From RHLJ01 sp040222455 (lineage in GTDB: Bacteria; Bacteroidota; Rhodothermia; Balneolales; Balneolaceae): 64,000 nt of DNA. A program made the translations under genes and the position numbers. This document shows, piece after piece, positions 54,856 through 61,343 of the stretch. Positions within the stretch are counted from its first letter, which is position 1, and each line of letters begins with the position of its first letter. Where the stretch lies: NCBI GenBank assembly GCA_040222455.1, contig JAVKDD010000003.1:75564-139563 (forward strand). The letters run 5' to 3'. The notes beneath the pieces were generated by a model. The model was not told the DNA's origin, ran no database searches, and worked only from the letters and a program-made list of their open reading frames with translations.

Positions 54856-55242
54856 CTAATCTAGTAATTGTGCCGAAGCAAGTACCCAATAAATGAGCCA
54901 AAATTGTAACGGTAAGCGAAGAAGAGTTGCTAAAGTGAACAATGAAAACCCTCTTTTTTTGAAAGCCTTTTGATACATGTCAAGATTGGCTGGGAAAACA
55001 GCGGCAAGTAGCAGGGCTAAACCAATGGCTGAAAATGTTCTTAAAAAAGGAATCATAATTCCTATTCCACCCAACACTTCAAAAACACCACTCAAAAAAA
55101 CCATAGCTTTATGATTTGGAATATAATTGGGCATAATTTTCATATATATCTTCGGAAAAATGAAATGCAGGATGCCTGCTAATATGAATATTACTCCGAT
55201 TAGGTATACATGATTTGAAATATCAGAGAAGAAAGCGATCAT
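54856..55242 (-). CDS. DoxX-family membrane protein
   Basis: 128 residues in four hydrophobic helices. 'ILAGILHFIFPKIYMKIMPNYIP', 'LSGVFEVLGGIGIMIPFLR' and 'LLAAVFPANLDMYQKAF' are typical of DoxX/MauE-like integral membrane proteins. Function is uncertain; some act with oxidases or in sulfur/redox stress. It starts inside the proline dehydrogenase stop (ATGA overlap), so both are co-translated. Confidence 0.88.
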   Translation of the reverse strand: MIAFFSDISNHVYLIGVIFILAGILHFIFPKIYMKIMPNYIPNHKAMVFLSGVFEVLGGIGIMIPFLRTFSAIGLALLLAAVFPANLDMYQKAFKKRGFSLFTLATLLRLPLQFWLIYWVLASAQLLD

Positions 55243-56093
55243 TTTTTAAACATCGCGGTTAGTACAAAAAAGAGATTCTCTTTTCTTTCCATTAATCTTC
55301 TGGTGAAATAGGGAAACCAATCGGTACCAAATGGAACATAAACCCGCGTTCTATAACCTAGTTTGGTAAGGTCTACCATGGTTTCTTCTCGTAAACCATA
55401 AAGCATTTGAATTTCAAAGCTGTCGATTGAAATATTTTTTTCTGCTGCATAGCTTCGAAGCCAGTTGATTAACTCATCATCATGAGATCCAAAACGAGGG
55501 AAGGATGTTTTATCTAGCAAAATTTCAGCACATTTTTTGTAAGCTTCTTTAATAGTCGACATATTTTGATGTGCTATACCAGCGGGCTCTTTATAGGCTC
55601 CTTTTACTAGTCGAATATCAGCATTTATGCCAGACAAATCTTTAATATCATCTATGCTTCGATGGAGCATTGATTGAATAACCGTACCCACATGTTTATT
55701 ACCGTATTTTGCATGTGCATCTTTAAAAATATCTATGGTGATTTGGGTGTAATCGCTGCCCTCCATATCAATACGAACAAATTGATTCTGACTTTTTGCA
55801 ACATCAAGCAATTTAAATAGATTTTCTTTGCAGTATGCCGGGTCAATATCCAGCCCCATCATAGTAAGCTTGATAGAAATACTACTTAAAAGTTCATGAT
55901 CTTTTATACCCTTTAATAAAGCGATATAGGAGTCCACGGTTTCATCCGCAGCTTTTTTATCCGTGATATTTTCCCCTAGCAAATCTAAAGTAAGCCTTAA
56001 ATTTCGGCTATTTAGGTATTGCGCTTTAGGAACAGATTCTTGAAAGGTTTCGCCAGCTACAAAACGCTTTGCAAGTACAAAAGGTAGTTTCAT
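55239..56093 (-). CDS. Monofunctional proline dehydrogenase
   Basis: 284-residue FAD enzyme oxidising proline to pyrroline-5-carboxylate. TIM-barrel signatures include 'FVRIDMEGSDYTQITIDIF' (FAD/proline site), 'VIQSMLHRSIDDI', 'RLVKGAYKEPAGIAHQ' and the C-terminal 'FEIQMLYGLREE...RVYVPFGTDWFPYFTRRLMER', in which the two arginines bind the substrate carboxylate. No P5C dehydrogenase domain is attached, so it is the one-domain type. It is divergent from the DUF4097 gene and coupled to DoxX. Confidence 0.94.
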   Translation of the reverse strand: MKLPFVLAKRFVAGETFQESVPKAQYLNSRNLRLTLDLLGENITDKKAADETVDSYIALLKGIKDHELLSSISIKLTMMGLDIDPAYCKENLFKLLDVAKSQNQFVRIDMEGSDYTQITIDIFKDAHAKYGNKHVGTVIQSMLHRSIDDIKDLSGINADIRLVKGAYKEPAGIAHQNMSTIKEAYKKCAEILLDKTSFPRFGSHDDELINWLRSYAAEKNISIDSFEIQMLYGLREETMVDLTKLGYRTRVYVPFGTDWFPYFTRRLMERKENLFFVLTAMFKK

Positions 56094-56243
56094 TCAAGTC
56101 ATTTTAATTGATGATTCAATAATAAGAAATACTGAGATTCTCTTCCTACACATAAAAATCTGGTAACGTTCAAAAAAGCAAGGAGTCTTATTAAGCATGA
56201 AACTTACACATGAACAAAGCGTAGTGCGCATTTGTTAACTAAA

Positions 56244-56257
56244 TCATGATATCATGA
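56244..56257. promoter_or_regulatory. Perfect palindrome over the DUF4097 start codon
   Basis: TCATGATATCATGA is a 14-bp perfect palindrome, and the ATG of the DUF4097 gene (56254) is part of it. An upstream ATG in the same palindrome opens a three-residue frame whose TGA overlaps the true ATG. It could be an operator or affect initiation; chance is also possible. Confidence 0.35.
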
Positions 56258-57183
56258 AATCAAATAATAGAATTTTAAAAAGCTTGTTCACTGTTAGTTT
56301 AGTGATGATTGTAATCCTGTTTGGAACAAAATTATCATTAGCTCAACAGGCATATTCAATCCAGGAATTTGCCGTTTCTGACAACTCAAAAATAGAAGTT
56401 AGAACCTCTGGTGGAAGCATAGAATTGATTGGTGAAAGTACGGATGAAGTTCGGGTTGAGATGTATGTTCGTAAAAGAGGTAGAGTACTAGACAGAAGCG
56501 ATACAGATTTAGATGATTGGGAGATTCGAATCGAGAAAGAAGGAAATACTGTATATGCTATTGCAAAAAGAGAAGGGAGAAGTTGGGGGAATAATAATCT
56601 AAGTATTTCATTTAAAGTGTATGCACCCACTAAGTCGATGAGCGATTTGAGAACGAGCGGTGGAAGTATTCGTTTAGAAAACTTAATAGGCGATCAAACA
56701 GCAAAAACAAGTGGTGGTAGTATTGAGGCAGAGCAAATTGGTGGAAATGTATCGCTAAAAACTTCGGGGGGAAGTATTACACTATCTGATATAGAAGGTT
56801 ATGCTGAAGTAAATACCAGTGGCGGAAGAATCAGAGGAGAAAAAATCACAGGCGGAATTGATGCAAAAACATCCGGGGGATCAATTACTCTTGATGGTAT
56901 TTCAGGAAACGTTGAGGCGAAAACGAGTGGAGGATCAATTGATGCCGAAGTTTTAAGCCCGGATGAATTTATCGAATTAAGAACTTCAGGTGGAAGCATT
57001 ACTGTAACCGTGCCGAAAGACCTCGGATATGATTTAGACCTAGGCGGAAACAGAGTTCGCGCAGACCTTCACAATTTTCAGGGTGAGATGGACAAAAACG
57101 ATATGGAAGGAACCATGAACGGAGGAGGAACAAAGCTTAGAGCAAGAACCTCTGGTGGTTCCGTAAATCTAAGATACTTGTAG
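56254..57183 (+). CDS. Exported DUF4097 beta-repeat protein
   Basis: 309 residues. A signal ('LFTVSLVMIVILFGTKLSLAQQ') is followed by tandem short beta repeats built on 'TSGGSI' ('VRTSGGSIEL', 'AKTSGGSIEAEQIGG', 'LKTSGGSITLSDIEG', 'AKTSGGSITLDGISG', 'LRTSGGSITVTVP'), about eight copies. This is the DUF4097 (putative adhesin) architecture, a right-handed beta-solenoid. Its function is unknown. The last repeat ends the protein at 'ARTSGGSVNLRYL'. A terminator and dispersed repeats follow. Confidence 0.9.
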   Translation: MKSNNRILKSLFTVSLVMIVILFGTKLSLAQQAYSIQEFAVSDNSKIEVRTSGGSIELIGESTDEVRVEMYVRKRGRVLDRSDTDLDDWEIRIEKEGNTVYAIAKREGRSWGNNNLSISFKVYAPTKSMSDLRTSGGSIRLENLIGDQTAKTSGGSIEAEQIGGNVSLKTSGGSITLSDIEGYAEVNTSGGRIRGEKITGGIDAKTSGGSITLDGISGNVEAKTSGGSIDAEVLSPDEFIELRTSGGSITVTVPKDLGYDLDLGGNRVRADLHNFQGEMDKNDMEGTMNGGGTKLRARTSGGSVNLRYL

Positions 57184-57221
57184 TCACGTCACTCCAAGAT
57201 TAGTTAGTTACAAAGCCAAAA

Positions 57222-57251
57222 GGCGAGGGATGATATCTCTCGCCTTTTTTT
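57222..57251 (+). terminator. Terminator of the DUF4097 gene (cassette copy 1)
   Basis: A 10-bp stem GGCGAGGGAT / ATATCTCTCGCC-type pairing (one G-T wobble) closes a 3-base loop and is followed by seven T. A near-identical hairpin is at 63849-63878, in each case followed by the same repeat sequence. Confidence 0.85.
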
Positions 57252-57262
57252 ATTCCCCATTT

Positions 57263-57335
57263 GCGAGGAGCGTATGCGACGAAGCAATCTCCCGAGTCCA
57301 GCAAAGGAGATCACGTCGCTTGGCTCGTGAATGGG
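57263..57335. repeat. Hairpin repeat unit 1
   Basis: Begins GCGAGGAGCGTATGCGACGA. The arms GCGACG...ATCTCC and GGAGAT...CGTCGC are complementary, so the unit folds on itself. It matches the widespread 'GCGAGGAGCG...GACGAAGCAATCTC' intergenic repeat type seen in many Bacteroidota and other phyla. No coding potential. Confidence 0.75.
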
Positions 57336-57344
57336 TTTATTTTA

Positions 57345-57441
57345 CGTGGAGCGTATGCGACGAAGCAATCTCCCGAGTCCAGCAAAGGAGATCACTTTGC
57401 TTTGGTCGTGAATGGTGGCATTGAGAAAAGTTTTGCCCTTT
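57345..57441. repeat. Hairpin repeat unit 2
   Basis: A near-exact copy of unit 1 over about 55 bases (GGAGCGTATGCGACGAAGCA through GGAGATCAC). It continues into a tail 'CGTGAATGGTGGCATT' and 'GAAAAGTTTTGCCC' that recurs, with two changes, at 63969-64000. Confidence 0.75.
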
Positions 57442-57510
57442 GCGAACGAAGTGAAGCAATCTCCCGAGACTAGCCACCGAGGTCACTTTGCTTTGGTCGT
57501 GAATGTGACA
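57442..57510. repeat. Hairpin repeat unit 3 (diverged)
   Basis: Starts GCGAACGAAGTGAAGCAATC and shares 'GAAGCAATCTCCCGAG' and 'GGTCGTGAATG' with the other units, but the internal arm is altered (CACCGAGGTCAC), weakening the hairpin. Confidence 0.65.
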
Positions 57511-57713
57511 TACTCGAAGATACAACCCTGATATCTCGTTATTCTTTTTAGGAATAAAGCGTATTGTTTGAAGTTGTACTTCATAAAAATTTCATGTACT
57601 ACTACTTAATTGTAAATCCCTAAATTCTAATGTAAGGAATCGCTTTCAGATGGCTCTTACATAAAAGTACTTTCAAATACTCAGGTCTTAACTATAAACA
57701 ACAAGTAGAGAAA

Positions 57714-58712
57714 ATGAAAAGCCTATTATACTCAATAACAATTTTGTCTTTATCTGTCGGTTCGAGTTTTTCAGCTAAAGCACAACCCGATACTGTACCA
57801 GTTCCTATTCAATTCTCGATAACAAGTACAGGAATAAATAGGTTTATTGCCGACCAATGGAGTTCGGTAACACATACTTGGACATGAACTTATCAAGGAC
57901 TTTCCTATAACATTGATCTAAAGAGACCAGTAGTTGATCTTTCAGAAAACACATTTAAAGTAATCCTGAGTTTACAAATTAATGCAACGGTAGGTGGTAC
58001 TACAGTTTATAATGATATCACTTCAATTTCTCCAGAAGTAGTAATACCGGTAACAATACTAAATCCGGACAGCGTAATTGAGGATATTAGAACTGAGTAT
58101 GACAATTTAGAAGCAGCTATAGACGCCAACCCGTTCATTCCTGACCAACGAATTCGGGATGTTCTGGAAGATAAGCTAGAAGATATAGAATGGATCATAT
58201 ATCAAGGCGAAGTCTTAACACAAACTAGTATTAGATGGACTGAAACTTCTGATGTGGGATTCTATGGATTCCCGGAAATTTCTTTTGCTATTACTGAAGG
58301 GGAGTTGGTCTTTACTATTTCTCCTAAAATATATGGAAATGAACCAGAGTATAGATTTTTATTTAATAGATATTTTGACGATGAGTCCACAATTACTGTG
58401 TTATCAAACAATAAGTTTTTTATTCAAAGCATAAAACTTTTGAACAGTTCGGCACTTATTGCATCGAATTCTAGTGTCAATAAGGAAGCGACAAGTAATA
58501 ATGGCTGGCAGCACCTAGGTGAATATGCATATAGTGCGTCCATTTCACTAAATCATAGTGATATTGATGCAGGCATTTACCCAGTTGTTAAAATTCAAAT
58601 AAAAAGAGAGAGTATAGAAACAGTTTGGGCTATTGCCATCACTGGTTCTGCAATTCCACCGCTTACAGGCTGGTTTGAGTTTAATTCTGTTTCATCTATT
58701 TTTGGGGAATGA
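57714..58712 (+). pseudogene. Exported protein gene with one in-frame TGA
   Basis: ATG 57714 opens a frame with a clear signal peptide ('LLYSITILSLSVGSSFSAKAQ'). It is interrupted only by TGA at 57885-57887 ('...THTWT*TYQGLSYNID...') and then stays open to 58712, 331 sense codons in all. Codon use and amino-acid pattern are the same on both sides of the stop. A single G-to-A change in TGG would explain it. The protein resembles no family I know; the end contains beta-rich 'YAYSASISLNHSDIDAGIYPVVKIQI'. Reinitiation at GTG 58254 would yield a fragment without a signal. It overlaps the next frame by ATGA. Confidence 0.75.
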
Positions 58713-58750
58713 AACTGTTGCAATTGATTAATCGGTGGATAGCTAAAACA

Positions 58751-59431
58751 ATGAAAAAAAATTATTTAAGAACTTTCTTTTTGTGTTTCACTTTAATTGT
58801 GAACATACAGCCATTTTTAAATGCACAGTCAGCAGGATTGGGACAATTTTTTCTGTCAGGGAACATGGGGGGGTATTCTTTTTCCAAAGAGATAAAAAAA
58901 GAGGCATACGGGACTGTACCTGAATTCGAGTATGGTGGAACTGCTGGATTCCCTGTTGGAAGCCTTACACATATTTATATAAAAGGTGCATACTTTGAAT
59001 CGAATGGTGACAATGTTGAAGATTGGGTTCAAATTGATGGCGAAGGGAATCTTGTAAAAGAAGAGAGACGGGCTAATGGTACTTCAAATTTTAAAATGTG
59101 GAGGATTAATGCAGGCTTTCAACACGCTTTTCTTTTGCAAGATAAGCTTTATTTGCTCCTAAATGGCGGAGCCACTTTTATAAGGGCTATGGACAGAATC
59201 CAGCGAATGGGAGAAGAACCGTTTAAAGATAACCGTGAGGGTTGGTTGGGCTTTTTTGGTGGGCTCGGAATCGAAAAAAAATTTGAAAGCACTGCATTTT
59301 CACTTTTCTCAGAAGCTCAATATAACACTACAAATAAAAATCTAATCCTTTGGATTGGCGATTTCGGTGGATATAGTTATTCATTCGGGGTTCGGTATTA
59401 CTTGCCAGAACCTAAAAAAACATTTCGGTAA
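58751..59431 (+). CDS. Outer membrane beta-barrel-like protein
   Basis: 226 residues from ATG 58751, which directly precedes a signal peptide ('LRTFFLCFTLIVNIQPFLNAQ'). ATG 58709 is in the same frame and overlaps the upstream stop as ATGA, so coupling is also possible. The mature part alternates polar and aromatic residues ('THIYIKGAYFES', 'KMWRINAGFQHAF', 'LYLLLNGGATFI', 'SLFSEAQYN') and ends 'GGYSYSFGVRYYL', like a small eight-stranded barrel. A G7 run (58867-58873) lies in codons about 40-42 and could slip. The lipoprotein gene starts one base after the stop. Confidence 0.8.
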   Translation: MKKNYLRTFFLCFTLIVNIQPFLNAQSAGLGQFFLSGNMGGYSFSKEIKKEAYGTVPEFEYGGTAGFPVGSLTHIYIKGAYFESNGDNVEDWVQIDGEGNLVKEERRANGTSNFKMWRINAGFQHAFLLQDKLYLLLNGGATFIRAMDRIQRMGEEPFKDNREGWLGFFGGLGIEKKFESTAFSLFSEAQYNTTNKNLILWIGDFGGYSYSFGVRYYLPEPKKTFR

Positions 59432-59432
59432 T

Positions 59433-60638
59433 ATGAATTTTATACGCTTTTATAAATTCAATGCTCTATTACAATCATTCCTTTTGGTACTGTTTATTAC
59501 AGTTTCCTCCTGCAACACCGGCTCCGACTTCAAAGAAACCTGCGATTTCCCTCCCGGAAACCGCGAGTACTCTTGGCGGGTCGATACAGTAGCATGGTGG
59601 CCTTCCACAGTAGCAGGAGTGTGGGCTTTTGCTGATGATGACGCATACGTTATTGGATACATTGTTGATGATACGAGGCCATCGACAATAAGGCCCGGAA
59701 GACACTGGAACGGAGAGGAGTGGGAAGATGATATTAATGGAACCTGGGGATTCGATAATGCTACAGAAACCTGGGGGGATATTAAGATTGACCCACGAAA
59801 TGATGTAACCGGAGACGACCATTTTATGGTCGCTGTAGGCTCATGGGGCATAAACAATACAACCTACGGGGGCGTTGCCGAGTTTGATAACCGAACTAAA
59901 ACATGGAAAAGTTATCAACTTCAAGCTGCAGAAGGTGAGTTACGTAGTGTCTGGACTAATGGGAAGGGATTCTTCATAGCTGTGGGTGATAATGGCATGG
60001 TGTACACCAAAGACGGGTACGAAGCCGAGTGGGAATATTCTAAAGTACCTACAGAGTTTAACCTGTTTCATATTGATGGTGTTTCAAAGACTGAAATATA
60101 TGTAACAAGCTATCTGTCTTTAGCTTCGGGAATCACATACGAACAATTATGGAAATTCACCGGCACTGCCTGGCAAAAACTCTATGACACCCAAACCCCG
60201 GAGGAGGGTGCGCTCCATGCCCTGAATATTCCCTTTGATGGGGTGAATGATATCGCTCCTTATCGCTGCCCCCTCACCGATTCGCTCCAGTTGTACTGGA
60301 TTGCCAATGAGTCATTTTTACTGACCGGGGAAGGTCAGGGGTTAGCTGTTGAAGCTGTTAACCTCTCCGAAAGGGGCCTGCCTTTGTGGCAAAATGGACG
60401 TACCGGTTTATGGGTAGATTTGTTCACCCCCAACGATGTATGGATTTATGGAACCCGGTTCAACTTCTACCACTGGAACGGTTCCAATTTCCGAAAAATG
60501 ACCATTCCCGGGCTGCCGATTTACGACCAGCAGTTCGGCAAGCAACGCAAAATGGTTAAAACCAGTAGCGGGAAGGTCTTTCTTCCCACCGAAGTCAGCT
60601 CACAGGTGTATGTAGTGGCACAAGGAATACCAAATTGA
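59433..60638 (+). CDS. Lipoprotein with propeller-like repeats, higher GC
   Basis: 401 residues. Signal 'ALLQSFLLVLFITVSSC' with lipobox Cys near 26. The mature protein has recurring 'W' and 'G...hhAVGxxGxxh' units ('HFMVAVGSWGINNTTYGG', 'GFFIAVGDNGMVYTKDGYE', 'DVWIYGTRFNFYHWNG') typical of beta-propellers of the BNR/Ycf48 or 'glucosyl-transferase-like' kind; no enzyme family is recognised. GC content is visibly higher than in the neighbours, near 50% over 60180-60640. ATG 59433 follows the barrel gene's stop by one base, so the genes are co-transcribed. Confidence 0.8.
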   Translation: MNFIRFYKFNALLQSFLLVLFITVSSCNTGSDFKETCDFPPGNREYSWRVDTVAWWPSTVAGVWAFADDDAYVIGYIVDDTRPSTIRPGRHWNGEEWEDDINGTWGFDNATETWGDIKIDPRNDVTGDDHFMVAVGSWGINNTTYGGVAEFDNRTKTWKSYQLQAAEGELRSVWTNGKGFFIAVGDNGMVYTKDGYEAEWEYSKVPTEFNLFHIDGVSKTEIYVTSYLSLASGITYEQLWKFTGTAWQKLYDTQTPEEGALHALNIPFDGVNDIAPYRCPLTDSLQLYWIANESFLLTGEGQGLAVEAVNLSERGLPLWQNGRTGLWVDLFTPNDVWIYGTRFNFYHWNGSNFRKMTIPGLPIYDQQFGKQRKMVKTSSGKVFLPTEVSSQVYVVAQGIPN

Positions 60639-60676
60639 TAAGAAATATTTATATAATAATTTAAAGGAGAGCAGTT

Positions 60677-61126
60677 ATGAAGAGGATAGTAAGAATTAAC
60701 ATATTGATAGTATGTATATCATGCTTTTTTTTACAGCAGGTTAAAGCAAATGATGTTCAGGTAAAAATACCTGAAACTTCTGTTAATGCAGTACTGGGAA
60801 AGTTGGTCAATGCTAAGTTCTTTTCATATGGTAGTACACATAGTGAAAGTACTATTAGCTATTATAGTCTTAAGGTGAAATCGGCTATTGTTGATATAAA
60901 AAATGGAAATCAGTTTGATATAAATATAATTGCTGATGCAAGAGCTAACTTTTCTTTCAGTATCTTTAATTTTGATAAACAACTTGATAATCGAAGTATT
61001 ACCATTCATGGGCATGTAGAAATTCAAAATCAAGGGTCTGGTTATAAAGTAGTTTTTGTGCCAGATAATTTGACTTATAATCAGGGGGGGGTGGCTAGGT
61101 TTAATTATCAATTTAGGTTCAGGTAA
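60677..61126 (+). CDS. N-terminal part of a split sorting-domain surface protein
   Basis: 149 codons with a strong AAAGGAG before ATG 60677 and a signal peptide ('INILIVCISCFFLQQVKAN'). The mature part is beta-rich ('YSLKVKSAIVDIKNGNQFDINIIADARANFSFSIF'). A run of eight G (61084-61091) shifts the reading into a frame that stops at 61126. With seven G the frame would continue '...NQGGWLGLIINLGSGKLIDVF' straight into the large frame downstream, giving one protein of about 1,050 residues. As it stands the product is a short secreted fragment. Confidence 0.8.
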   Translation: MKRIVRINILIVCISCFFLQQVKANDVQVKIPETSVNAVLGKLVNAKFFSYGSTHSESTISYYSLKVKSAIVDIKNGNQFDINIIADARANFSFSIFNFDKQLDNRSITIHGHVEIQNQGSGYKVVFVPDNLTYNQGGVARFNYQFRFR

Positions 61127-61343
61127 GCTTATTGATGTTTTCCCAGAAATTTCCACTAGCGCCGAACTTCCATTTCTTGCTGATGCTGCAACAAGTTTTT
61201 TTACCTCAGTTACTCCTGCGCTTACAACAAATACAAATGAAATCATTATCGGGTACACATTAAAAGCGGGGCCGAAATTTGTTACCGCTCAAAATAGGGT
61301 TAATGGAAAAACAAGTATTGGAAATATTCAAAAAGTAGATGGA

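Larger units (their letters stand above)
57184..57713. other. Repeat-rich intergenic region
   Basis: 530 bases without a credible gene. It holds a terminator, three hairpin-forming repeat units and about 200 bases of AT-rich leader before the interrupted gene at 57714. Short frames that cross the units (such as one reading 'RGAYATKQSPESSKGDH' twice) only reflect the repetition. Confidence 0.7.

Noticed and set aside
56254..57183. Repeated 'TSGGSI' DNA considered as a microsatellite-like or recombination-prone repeat
   Set aside because: Codons differ between copies, so the repetition is at protein level (a DUF4097 solenoid), not recent DNA duplication.
57263..57510. Possible CRISPR array in the repeated units
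   Set aside because: Units are 70-100 bases, self-complementary and unequally spaced, with no regular unique spacers and no cas genes nearby.
57230..57525. Short reading frames across the hairpin repeats on both strands
   Set aside because: They translate the repeat itself (the same peptide twice) and have no ribosome site; the apparent coding is an effect of repetition.
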